Shown here: positions 8,813-16,772 of the stretch, piece after piece | Layout: every line of letters starts with the position of its first letter | Position numbering within the stretch: position 1 is the first letter of the stretch | Origin: Pseudomonadota bacterium | GTDB taxonomy: Bacteria > Pseudomonadota > Alphaproteobacteria > Rhizobiales > Devosiaceae | NCBI GenBank assembly: GCA_023391095.1 | Contig: JAEWBN010000018.1 | Location: 5,888 to 69,887 of the forward strand | Length of the DNA: 64,000 bases | Reading direction: 5' to 3' | Position numbers and translations under genes: made by a program | The notes under the pieces: generated by a model | What the model was told of the DNA's origin: nothing | Databases searched by the model: none | Seen by the model: the letters and a program-made list of their open reading frames with translations, nothing else

Positions 8813-9742
8813 TCAAAGTTCGAACTGAGCCTGCAAGGCTTGGATGGCCTTGATGGCGGCTGACGCCCGGTTCTCGACACCCAACTTGGCATAGACCTGC
8901 TCGAGGTGCTTGTTGACGGTGCGAGGGCTGAGACCCAGGATTTCCCCGATGTCGCGATTGGACTTGCCCCGTGCGATCCAGAGCAGCACCTCGCTTTCCC
9001 GCTGGGTGAGCCCAAAGTGCTGGCGCAGGTTTTCCTCCTGCCCGGCTTCGGCCGCGCCGGACAGGCGGAACAGATATTCATCGCCCCCGACCACGCCCAG
9101 AAAGGCCAGTTGCAAGGCAGGGGCACCGGGCGCGACAACCTCGAAGCCATTGCCGGGCGAGAGATTGTCCCCTTGCCGCGACCGCCAGGCCGCAAAGCTC
9201 TCCGACATGCTGGCCTGCGCATCGGCCTGGAGCCCGGAGCGCTCAAGCAAGCGCGTCGATTGGGGCGTCGACCAGAGGACCGCGCCCTCCCCGCCAAAGG
9301 CCACCAAATGACGGCCGGCAGCATCGAGCGCGATGCGGGCACTTTGCGCACGGCGGGCATTGGCGAGATGGACGCGGATGCGAGCGCGCAACTCGTCCAC
9401 GTTGATGGGCTTGCTGAGATAGTCCACGCCGCCGCTTTCGAGCGCATGGACGATGTGTTCGGTTTCGGTAAGGCCGGTCATGAAGATGATGGGCACATGC
9501 GCCAGCGGCGCCATGGCCTTGAGACGGCGCGAGGTTTCAAAGCCATCAAGACCGGGCATGATGGCGTCCATCAGCACAACATCGGGTGTGATGCGCCCGG
9601 CAATGCCCAGAGCCGCCTCGCCGCTGCGGGCGACAAGCACGGTGACGCCGGAATCTTCGAGGGCGCTGGTGAGAAAGCCCAGCGATTCCGGGGAGTCATC
9701 GACAAGGAGGACAATGTCCTGGTCTTTTTCAATCCGGCTCAT
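8813..9742 (-). CDS. Response regulator, receiver domain plus LuxR-type DNA-binding domain
   Basis: 309 aa from the ATG at 9742. Residues about 9-125 are a receiver domain: acidic pair D15-D16, phospho-acceptor D59 in VLMDAIMP, and the conserved Lys in YLSKPIN. A middle region of about 100 residues (130-235) matches no family I can name and could be a ligand or dimer domain. The C-terminus (about 240-300) is a LuxR helix-turn-helix (LTQRESEVL, SNRDIGEILGLSPRTVNKHL). Its start overlaps the stop of the hybrid kinase gene by 14 bases, so the two are translationally linked and probably a cognate pair. Likely targets are the divergent urea genes (inference). Confidence 0.92.
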   Translation of the reverse strand: MSRIEKDQDIVLLVDDSPESLGFLTSALEDSGVTVLVARSGEAALGIAGRITPDVVLMDAIMPGLDGFETSRRLKAMAPLAHVPIIFMTGLTETEHIVHALESGGVDYLSKPINVDELRARIRVHLANARRAQSARIALDAAGRHLVAFGGEGAVLWSTPQSTRLLERSGLQADAQASMSESFAAWRSRQGDNLSPGNGFEVVAPGAPALQLAFLGVVGGDEYLFRLSGAAEAGQEENLRQHFGLTQRESEVLLWIARGKSNRDIGEILGLSPRTVNKHLEQVYAKLGVENRASAAIKAIQALQAQFEL

Positions 9743-12700
9743 GGCCCACCCGTTCCAGCGTTTCGGCATAGCGGTCGAAATCGAAATTGCGCATATGCTC
9801 GCGCAGCACCTCGACCAGCGGCCGGTTGGCCGGATCCTCGCCCAGCTCGGCCAGCTTGGCCTCAATGCCCTTTACATGGCCGATCTGCCCCAGATTGGCG
9901 AGATCCTGGATATGCGCGGGACCGGGTGAGCGCAGCGCGCCGCGATCGGCGGCCAATTGCGGCCGAGAGGCTTCATATTCCCACTCTAGTCCGAGATGAG
10001 TGCCGATCCGGTCCAGCAGCTGGGTCAGATCGAAGGGCTTGGCCAGTGTGTCGCTGTGGCCCGGCTCCATGCCGACGGGGCCTGAACCGTCGCCGATATT
10101 GGCCGAAAGCATGATGATCGGCGCGGCCACGCCACTCACGCGCAAACGCTGCGCCAGCTCCCAACCGCTCATCGCGGGCATGCGGATGTCGAGGAGATAG
10201 AGGTCGGGGTGAGATGGTCTGCCCCGCTCTGAACCGTCGAACTCTTGTCCGGCCTGCCCACCTGTCTCCACATTACCCCGCTCGTCACCCTCGGGCTTGA
10301 CCCGAGGGGACTGTGTTTGCGGATCGTCCGGCAAGTGCAACGCCCTCGGGTCGAGCCCGAGGGTGACGGCTGGTGGGAGGGCGATTTGGCGATCAGGCAC
10401 GCCATCTGCGCTAAGCTGTGCGAGACACGCTTCCCCGCCTTCTGCCGTGAGCACCAAAAAGCCCAGTGGCTCCAGCATGGCGGTCACGAGCGCACGATGG
10501 TCGGCATTGTCATCCACCACCATGATGGTGCGGCGCGGACCGGCATAACCGATGACGGTGCGCATATCGGCGAGCGGGCGCCGGGGCCGCTCGACCTTGG
10601 TCAGCATCAGGCGGGTCTGGAAGCGGGTACCCTCGCCCAGCGTGCTGGTGACGGTGATCTCGCCACCCAGGGTTTCGGTGAGGAGCTTGGTGATGGTGAG
10701 GCCCAGACCAAGGCCCGGCGTGAACCGGTTCTTTTCGGCTTCGCCGCGCACGAAGGGCTCGAAAATGTGCGGCAGGTCGTCGGCGGAAATGCCGCTGCCG
10801 GTGTCGGAAACGGTGAAGGTCGCCACCTGCATCCGGTAACCGATATCGAACCGGACATGGCCCGCCGCGGTGAACTTGACCGCGTTGGAAAGGAGATTGA
10901 CGAGGATCTGGCGCAGGCGCTTCTCGTCGGTGCGAACATAGACCGGCAGCGCCGGGGCGCGGCTATGGTGGAATTCCAGCCCCTTGGCCTCGGCCTGCAT
11001 GCGGAACATGTCCACCAGCTGATCGAGGAAATCCTGGATGTTGATCTCGTTGGAATAGACCTGCAGCCGCCCCGCTTCGATGCGGGAGATGTCGAGGAGC
11101 CCGTCAATGAGACCCGAGAGATGTTCGGCGCTGCGCTTGATGGTCTGGACCGACCCCTTGCGGCTTTCGGGCACCTGCGGATCGCGCTCGAGAATTTGCG
11201 CATAGCCCATGACGGCATTTAGCGGCGTGCGCAATTCATGGCTGAGCCCCACGACATAGCGGGACTTGGCTTGATTGGCCGCCTCGGCCTTCTCCTTGGC
11301 GCGCTGCAGCTCGGCATCGGTGCGCGAATGCGCGTCGATTTCCTTGAGCAGCAGCGTGTTCTGGCGCGAACTTTCTTCCTCGGCCACCAGCCGGCTGTCA
11401 TGGGCAAGAACGAGGAACCAGTTCATCACCCCGGCGGCCACCGCGAGAACAAAGAATACGACCAGCAAGGTGCCACCCACCACATCTGCCGTGTGCGGCG
11501 CGGCGCGGACGGCGAAATAGTGGATGAGGCCGAGCATGCCGGCCAGTACGGCCAGGGCAATGCCCATGGAAAGGCCATAGCGCCCAAGGCGGGACTGCAG
11601 CTTTTCGAGCGCCCAGCCGGGCAGGATGCTGGCGGCGACGGCATGGCTCTGGGCCCGCACATGCGCATGGGGCTTGCACATGTCATGGCAGCGCGCGTCG
11701 AGCGAGCAGCAGAGCGAGCAGATCGGCGCCGCATAGGCGGGGCACCAGGCCATGTCCTCGGGCTCAAAGGGATGCTCGCAGATCGAGCAGGTGAGCGAAG
11801 CCTTGCTGGCCCAGGCCTTTCGCGGCTTGCGGGCGAGATAGTATTTGCCCTTGGTGGCCCAGGCGATGGTTGGTGAGGTGACGAGACAGACGACCAGCGC
11901 GATATAGGGCGCAAGCGCCGCGGCCATGTCACCGAAAGCGCCGAAATGGGCGGTGAGCGCAATCGCGGTGGCCAGCAGCATCGAGCCGACGCCGACCGGA
12001 TTGATGTCGTAGAGATGGGCCCGCTTGAACTCGATGCCGGGCGGCGCGAGACCCAGCGGCTTGTTGATGATCAGGTCCGCCGAAATCGAGCAGAGCCAGG
12101 CCATGGCGACGATGGAAAAGATGCCCAGCGTTTCCTCGAGCAGCCGGTAGATGCCGAGCTCCATGAGCAGAAGCGCGATGGCGACGTTGAACAGGAGCCA
12201 GACGACGCGGCCGGGATGGCTATGGGTGAGACGGGAAAAAAAGTTCGACCAGGCGAGCGATCCCGCATAGGCATTCATGACGTTGATCTTGAGCTGGCTG
12301 ATGACCACGAAGCCCGCCATCAGCATCAGCGCAAAGAACGCGTTGGGGATCATGTAGCCAAAGGCGACGGCATACATATAGCCCGGCTCGGAGGCATGCT
12401 CGGGCGCGGCGCCTGCCGACAGGGCGAGGAAGGCAAGGAAGGACCCGGCGATGAGCTTGGGCGCGCCGACCACGACCCACCCTGCCCCGGCGAGAAAAAT
12501 GCCCAGCTTGTGCCGCCCCTTCGGTGCGCCCTCGGCCGGCAGGAAGCGCAGGAAGTCCACCTGCTCGCCGATCTGGGTCATCAGCGCCAGAATGACGGCC
12601 GAGGCGGCGCCGAACTTGGCAACTTCAAAGGCGGCGATTGTGCCCGCGGCGCCTTCGGGTTCGTCCAGCCCGTTGAAGGCGCGCCAGAGCTCGAACTTCT

Positions 12701-13292
12701 CCCAATCCATGAAGGCGATGAAGAAGAAGGGGAGGATGTTGAGGACAATCCAGAAGGGCTGGGTGATGAGCTGGAACCGGCTGATCATGCGAATGCCGTG
12801 GGTCACCAGGGGAATGACCACGATGGCCGAGATGATGTGCCCGATCCAGAGCGGGATGCCGAAGGCCAGCTCCAGCGCACTCGACATGATCGAGGCTTCG
12901 ATGGCGAAGAGGATGAAGGTGAAGCTGGCATAGATCAGCGAGGTGATGGTCGAGCCGATGTAGCCGAAGCTGGCGCCGCGGGTGAGGAGATCGACGTCGA
13001 CGCCATGGCGCGTCGCATAGCGGGCAATGGGCACGCCGACGAGCAGAATGGCGATGGAGGCGACGACAATGGCGATCAACGCATTGGTGGTGCCATAGCT
13101 CAGCGTGATGGCGCCACCAATGGCTTCGAGCGCCAGAAACGAGATGGCGCCGATGGCCGTCTGGGAGATTCGGTCGTTGGAAAAGCGGCGCGCCGACTTG
13201 GCGGTAAAGCGCAGTGCATAGTCTTCCAGGGTCTGGTTGGCGACCCAGCGGTTGTATTCGCGCCTGACCGGAATGATCCGCTGCCGTGCCAT
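9729..13292 (-). CDS. Hybrid histidine kinase with NCS1 nucleobase-permease-like sensor, Cys cluster and C-terminal receiver
   Basis: 1187 aa from the ATG at 13292; a TTG at 13331 would add 13 residues. Residues about 1-490 form a polytopic membrane domain resembling NCS1 purine/cytosine permeases (about 12 segments). An eight-cysteine cluster follows (C502, C505, C517, C525, C528, C529, C535, C539), then two more membrane segments (about 565-640), a coiled linker, a HisKA domain with H685 in GLSHELRTPL, an ATPase domain (N-box LVNLLSNAVKF, DTGSGI, GLGLGL), and a receiver with D927-D928 and phospho-acceptor D1035. A palindromic repeat interrupts the receiver. A C-terminal helical stretch could be a transfer domain, but no clear Hpt His is seen. 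It diverges from urtA, suggesting it senses urea or a related compound. Confidence 0.9.
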   Translation of the reverse strand: MARQRIIPVRREYNRWVANQTLEDYALRFTAKSARRFSNDRISQTAIGAISFLALEAIGGAITLSYGTTNALIAIVVASIAILLVGVPIARYATRHGVDVDLLTRGASFGYIGSTITSLIYASFTFILFAIEASIMSSALELAFGIPLWIGHIISAIVVIPLVTHGIRMISRFQLITQPFWIVLNILPFFFIAFMDWEKFELWRAFNGLDEPEGAAGTIAAFEVAKFGAASAVILALMTQIGEQVDFLRFLPAEGAPKGRHKLGIFLAGAGWVVVGAPKLIAGSFLAFLALSAGAAPEHASEPGYMYAVAFGYMIPNAFFALMLMAGFVVISQLKINVMNAYAGSLAWSNFFSRLTHSHPGRVVWLLFNVAIALLLMELGIYRLLEETLGIFSIVAMAWLCSISADLIINKPLGLAPPGIEFKRAHLYDINPVGVGSMLLATAIALTAHFGAFGDMAAALAPYIALVVCLVTSPTIAWATKGKYYLARKPRKAWASKASLTCSICEHPFEPEDMAWCPAYAAPICSLCCSLDARCHDMCKPHAHVRAQSHAVAASILPGWALEKLQSRLGRYGLSMGIALAVLAGMLGLIHYFAVRAAPHTADVVGGTLLVVFFVLAVAAGVMNWFLVLAHDSRLVAEEESSRQNTLLLKEIDAHSRTDAELQRAKEKAEAANQAKSRYVVGLSHELRTPLNAVMGYAQILERDPQVPESRKGSVQTIKRSAEHLSGLIDGLLDISRIEAGRLQVYSNEINIQDFLDQLVDMFRMQAEAKGLEFHHSRAPALPVYVRTDEKRLRQILVNLLSNAVKFTAAGHVRFDIGYRMQVATFTVSDTGSGISADDLPHIFEPFVRGEAEKNRFTPGLGLGLTITKLLTETLGGEITVTSTLGEGTRFQTRLMLTKVERPRRPLADMRTVIGYAGPRRTIMVVDDNADHRALVTAMLEPLGFLVLTAEGGEACLAQLSADGVPDRQIALPPAVTLGLDPRALHLPDDPQTQSPRVKPEGDERGNVETGGQAGQEFDGSERGRPSHPDLYLLDIRMPAMSGWELAQRLRVSGVAAPIIMLSANIGDGSGPVGMEPGHSDTLAKPFDLTQLLDRIGTHLGLEWEYEASRPQLAADRGALRSPGPAHIQDLANLGQIGHVKGIEAKLAELGEDPANRPLVEVLREHMRNFDFDRYAETLERVGHEPD
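10283..10368. repeat. Palindromic repeat inserted in frame in the kinase receiver domain
   Basis: Two 26-base arms (10283-10308 and 10343-10368) form an inverted repeat with a single mismatch. Each arm is itself a palindrome (CCCTCGGG..CCCGAGGG). It is read through as TLGLDPR...SPRVKPEGD at about residues 975-1004 of the kinase, between receiver helix 2 and strand 3. Translated peptides of this kind (LGLDPR / RVKPEGD) are familiar from mobile intergenic repeats of alphaproteobacteria. Confidence 0.88.
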
Positions 13293-13425
13293 ATTCCGCC
13301 CAGACCTTAACCAGTTCCTGGATTTGCCCAAAAAATCGCCAGAGCCTGAATAGCACGATTTCGCGGTAAATCACGCGGTTTCTGAGGGGGTTGGCCGTTT
13401 GGGCGGAATCATCTCGTGAGCCAGT

Positions 13426-13441
13426 TACGTCAATCGACGTA
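13426..13441. promoter_or_regulatory. Candidate operator palindrome in the kinase-urtA divergent region
   Basis: TACGTC-AATC-GACGTA is a perfect 6-base inverted repeat in the 235-base gap between the divergent kinase and urtA genes. It is a possible site for the LuxR-type regulator. No sigma-54 GG-N10-GC promoter or NtrC box was found here. It is short enough to occur by chance. Confidence 0.3.
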
Positions 13442-13527
13442 TAGGGCCCCCGCAAAGAACGTCCCAGTCTCCGCCCAGACGCCTCCCTTGGTGTCTTGGG
13501 GCTAAACGGTTCACAGGGACATTTCAC

Positions 13528-14826
13528 ATGACAACCATCAGCGCAAAACGCGCTCTGCTCGCAGCGGCATTCTCGGCCAGCGCCTTCCTTCCCATGACGC
13601 CGGTCATGGCGCAGGACGACACCATCAAGGTGGGCATCCTCCACTCGCTTTCCGGCACGATGGCGATTTCGGAAACCACGCTCAAGGACACGATGCTGTT
13701 CCTGATCGAGCAGCAGAATGCCAAGGGCGGCGTGCTCGGCAAGCAGCTCGAGCCGGTCGTGGTCGATATCGCTTCCGACTGGCCGCTGGCTGCCGAACTG
13801 GCGCGTCAGCTGATCGAAGTGGACGACGTAGACGCCGTGTTTGGCTGCTGGACCTCGGTGTGCCGCAAGTCGGTGCTGCCGGTGTTCGAGGAACTCAACT
13901 CGCTGCTCTTCTACCCCGTCCAGTACGAGGGCGAGGAAAGCCAGCGCAACGTGTTCTATACCGGCGCGTCCCCGAACCAGCAAGCAATCCCGGCCGTCGA
14001 CTACCTCATGAACGAGGAAGGCGTGGAGCGCTGGGTGCTGGCGGGCACGGACTATGTCTATCCGCAGACCACCAACAAGATCCTCGAGCAATACCTGCTC
14101 GACAAGGGTGTGGCCGCCGAAGACATCATGATCAACTATACGCCTTTCGGACATTCCGACTGGCAGACCATCGTTTCCGACATCAAGGCCTTTGGCTCGG
14201 CCGGCAAGAAGACCGCCGTGGTCTCGACCATCAACGGCGACGCCAACGTGCCGTTCTACCGTGAACTGGGCAACCAGGGCATCAAGGCCGAAGATATCCC
14301 GGTCGTCGCCTTCTCCGTGGGCGAGGAAGAGCTCTCCGGCTTCGACACCACGCCGCTTGTCGGGCACCTGGCGGCCTGGAACTACTTCATGTCGGTCGAT
14401 ACGCCTGAGAACGCCGAGTTCATCGAGGCCTGGCAGACCTTCATCGGCTCGGAAGACCGCGTCACCAATGACCCGATGGAAGCCCACATGATCGGCTTCA
14501 ATCTCTGGGTTGCCGCGGTTGAAAAAGCCGGCTCGACCGACGCCGATGCCGTGATCGACGCCATTGTCGGCCTCGAAACCCCGAACCTGACCGGCGGCAC
14601 CGCTACCATGCTCCCCAACCACCACATCACCAAGCCCGTGCTGATCGGTGAAATCCAGGACGACGGCCAGTTCTTCGTGGTCTGGGAAACCGAAGACCTC
14701 GTTCCGGGTGACGCATGGTCCGACTTCCTGCCGGAATCCAAGATGCTGGAAGCTGATTGGACCGCCCCGATCAACTGCGGCAACTACAATACCGAGACCG
14801 AGACCTGCGGCGCAGCCGCCCAGTAA
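13528..14826 (+). CDS. urtA: UrtA, urea ABC transporter substrate-binding protein
   Basis: 432 aa. Residues 1-28 are a signal peptide ending TPVMAQ. The mature protein begins DDTIKVGILHSLSGTMAISE, the hallmark start of urea/short-amide binding proteins, and contains FGCWTSVCRKSVLPVFEE and FYPVQYEGEE, which are conserved in UrtA. It captures urea in the periplasm and delivers it to UrtB/UrtC. The ATG has AGGGA about 9 bases upstream. It heads the urtABCDE operon, diverges from the sensor kinase, and is followed by a palindromic repeat before urtB. Assignment is strong from sequence and from the five-gene order. Confidence 0.96.
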   Translation: MTTISAKRALLAAAFSASAFLPMTPVMAQDDTIKVGILHSLSGTMAISETTLKDTMLFLIEQQNAKGGVLGKQLEPVVVDIASDWPLAAELARQLIEVDDVDAVFGCWTSVCRKSVLPVFEELNSLLFYPVQYEGEESQRNVFYTGASPNQQAIPAVDYLMNEEGVERWVLAGTDYVYPQTTNKILEQYLLDKGVAAEDIMINYTPFGHSDWQTIVSDIKAFGSAGKKTAVVSTINGDANVPFYRELGNQGIKAEDIPVVAFSVGEEELSGFDTTPLVGHLAAWNYFMSVDTPENAEFIEAWQTFIGSEDRVTNDPMEAHMIGFNLWVAAVEKAGSTDADAVIDAIVGLETPNLTGGTATMLPNHHITKPVLIGEIQDDGQFFVVWETEDLVPGDAWSDFLPESKMLEADWTAPINCGNYNTETETCGAAAQ

Positions 14827-14960
14827 GGGGTCTCTGCCCCCTCCTAACCTCCCCCTGAAGAAGGGGGAGGGACCGGGCTGGTGGTCGGCATAATTCCCTG
14901 CCCAGCCCACGACCTACCCCTCCCCCCTACCAGGGGGAGGCCGGGTGGGGGTCAGACCCC
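14827..14960. repeat. Palindromic mosaic element between urtA and urtB
   Basis: The element is bracketed by near-inverted ends (GGGGTCTCTGCCCCC at 14827 and GGGGGTCAGACCCC at 14947). Inside are two hairpins with CCTCCCCCT arms: 14848-14856 with 14862-14870, and about 14919-14928 with 14932-14940. The second hairpin and the following sequence match the repeat between phoU and phoB exactly over 22 bases (14931-14952 with 60840-60861). Confidence 0.85.
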
Positions 14961-14995
14961 AAGACTTTCTTGAACCGACAAGGACTTGCCAAGCG

Positions 14996-16609
14996 ATGCT
15001 GACTCATCTTCTCCGCCTGGTGCTCTTCGCCCTGACCCTTGTCGTTCCGCTGCACACGGTCGCCGCGCAGGACAGCACCGCCGACATTCCGGCTCTCGTT
15101 CAGTCCATGGGCGAAGCAAATCTGAGGGAACTTACTGCCCTCGTTACCGAGCTGGCTGCAACGGGTGATAGCGCAGTTGTTCCGGCACTGACGGCGCTGG
15201 CCGATGGCAACCTTTACCTCGACGAAACCTCCGGCCGCGTCGTGGTGCAGAGGGGCGGGAGCGAACTCGATCCGGTGACCGGTGAAGCGGTCGAACTGGG
15301 GGCCGATGCCGACCTTTCCCGCATCCGCGTCAACAATGGCCTGCGCCGCGACATCGCCACCGCACTGGCCGGCATGACGCTGATGAGCGACAATCCGGCC
15401 ACGCGCCTCAGCGCCGCCAACGGCTTCCTCGCCAAGCCCGACCCAGCCAATATTCCCCTGCTCGACGAAGCCATCGCGGCCGAAAAGGATGCCACGGTGC
15501 TGCGCGCCATGGAGGCTGCGCGCGCCGTGACCATTCTGGGCGACGAGGCGGCCGGCATCGAAGAGCGCCGGGCGGCCGTTCCCCTCATCGCCAGCGGCGC
15601 CGGCCGCTCGGCCATCACCATTCTGACCGGCGCGCTCACGACAGCGCCGGACGAACTGAGGCCCGCGATCCAATCCGCGCTGGCAGGTCTTGAGCAGGAG
15701 CGCGCCGTCTGGGGCGCCCTGCAGAATGTCTGGTTCGGCATATCGCTGGGTTCGGTGCTGCTGCTGGCGGCCATCGGGCTTGCCATCACCTTCGGCGTCA
15801 TGGGCGTCATCAACATGGCGCATGGCGAAATGGTCATGCTGGGCGCCTATACGACCTTTATCGTTCAGCTCATCATCCGCCAGAATTTCCCGGGCCTGCT
15901 CGACTACTCGCTGCTCATCGCCCTGCCCGCCGCCTTCTTCGTCACCGGCGCGATTGGTGTGGGTATCGAGCGCGGCGTCATCCGCTGGCTCTATGGACGG
16001 CCGCTCGAAACGCTGCTGGCCACCTGGGGCATTTCGCTGATCCTCCAGCAGTCGGTGCGCTCCATGTTCGGGCCCACCAATCAGATGGTCATCGCCCCGA
16101 CCTGGATGAGCGGCTCGTTTGAATTCTATGGCCTCTCCATCACCTATGGCCGCTTCTGGATCGTCATCTTTGCCCTTTTGGTCTTTGCCGCCCTGCTGCT
16201 GGTGCTGAACCGCACACCGCTGGGCCTGCAGATGCGCGCCGTGACGCAGAACCGGCGCATGGCCTCATCCATGGGCATCCGCACGCCCTTCGTTGATGCC
16301 ATGACCTTCGGGCTGGGCTCCGGGATTGCGGGCCTGGCCGGCGTGGCGCTGACCCAGATCGACAATATCTCGCCCAACCTAGGCCAGAACTACATCATCG
16401 ACAGCTTCATGGTCGTGGTCTTCGGCGGTGTCGGCAATCTCTGGGGCACGCTGGTGGGCGCGCTGACGCTGGGCATCGCCAACAAGTTCCTCGAGCCCTA
16501 TGCCGGCGCGGTGCTGGGCAAGATCCTGATCCTGGTGCTGATCATCCTCTTCATCCAGCGGCGGCCTCGCGGGCTGTTCGCCCTCAAGGGTCGGGCGGTG
16601 GAGCAATGA
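14996..16609 (+). CDS. urtB: UrtB, urea ABC transporter permease with N-terminal extracytoplasmic domain
   Basis: 537 aa from the ATG at 14996 (AAGGA 11 bases upstream); an earlier in-frame start is not supported by signal-peptide position. Residues 1-23 form a signal peptide (ending HTVAAQ). About 210 residues of soluble helical sequence follow, as in long UrtB proteins, then a LivH-type permease domain from about residue 245 (GVMGVINMAHGEMVMLGAY, and the EAA-like loop NRRMASSMGI). It forms the membrane channel with UrtC. It is flanked on both sides by palindromic elements, so its message is set apart from urtA and urtC by strong secondary structure. Confidence 0.95.
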   Translation: MLTHLLRLVLFALTLVVPLHTVAAQDSTADIPALVQSMGEANLRELTALVTELAATGDSAVVPALTALADGNLYLDETSGRVVVQRGGSELDPVTGEAVELGADADLSRIRVNNGLRRDIATALAGMTLMSDNPATRLSAANGFLAKPDPANIPLLDEAIAAEKDATVLRAMEAARAVTILGDEAAGIEERRAAVPLIASGAGRSAITILTGALTTAPDELRPAIQSALAGLEQERAVWGALQNVWFGISLGSVLLLAAIGLAITFGVMGVINMAHGEMVMLGAYTTFIVQLIIRQNFPGLLDYSLLIALPAAFFVTGAIGVGIERGVIRWLYGRPLETLLATWGISLILQQSVRSMFGPTNQMVIAPTWMSGSFEFYGLSITYGRFWIVIFALLVFAALLLVLNRTPLGLQMRAVTQNRRMASSMGIRTPFVDAMTFGLGSGIAGLAGVALTQIDNISPNLGQNYIIDSFMVVVFGGVGNLWGTLVGALTLGIANKFLEPYAGAVLGKILILVLIILFIQRRPRGLFALKGRAVEQ

Positions 16610-16623
16610 GCTTGGTGACGATG

Positions 16624-16754
16624 AAGGCCCCCTCACCCGCCGGCTCCGCCGTCGACCTCTCCCCCAAGGGAGAGGTGTCGCTCCGCGACTTTGGCCACCC
16701 TCACATCTCCCTATGGGGGAGAGGTCGGCGCAACGCGTCGGGTGAGAGGGCCTT
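16624..16754. repeat. Inverted-repeat-ended element between urtB and urtC
   Basis: The ends AAGGCCCCCTCACCCG (16624-16639) and CGGGTGAGAGGGCCTT (16739-16754) are inverted repeats with one mismatch. Internal stems (ACCTCTCCC/GGGAGAGGT and ATCTCCCTATGGGGGAGAGG) make a branched structure. It carries no coding frame. The form resembles small MITE- or RIME-like intergenic elements of Rhizobiales. Confidence 0.82.
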
Positions 16755-16772
16755 TCTGAAAGGTACAAAAGC

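Noticed and set aside
13332..13527. Possible sigma-54 promoter (TTGGCCGTTTGGGCGG) before urtA
   Set aside because: The spacing gives GG-N10-GG rather than GG-N10-GC, so the -12 element is missing.
12625..14910. Long minus-strand open frame (761 codons) through urtA and the kinase start
   Set aside because: It opposes urtA and the kinase in another frame, has implausible composition and is a product of high GC content.
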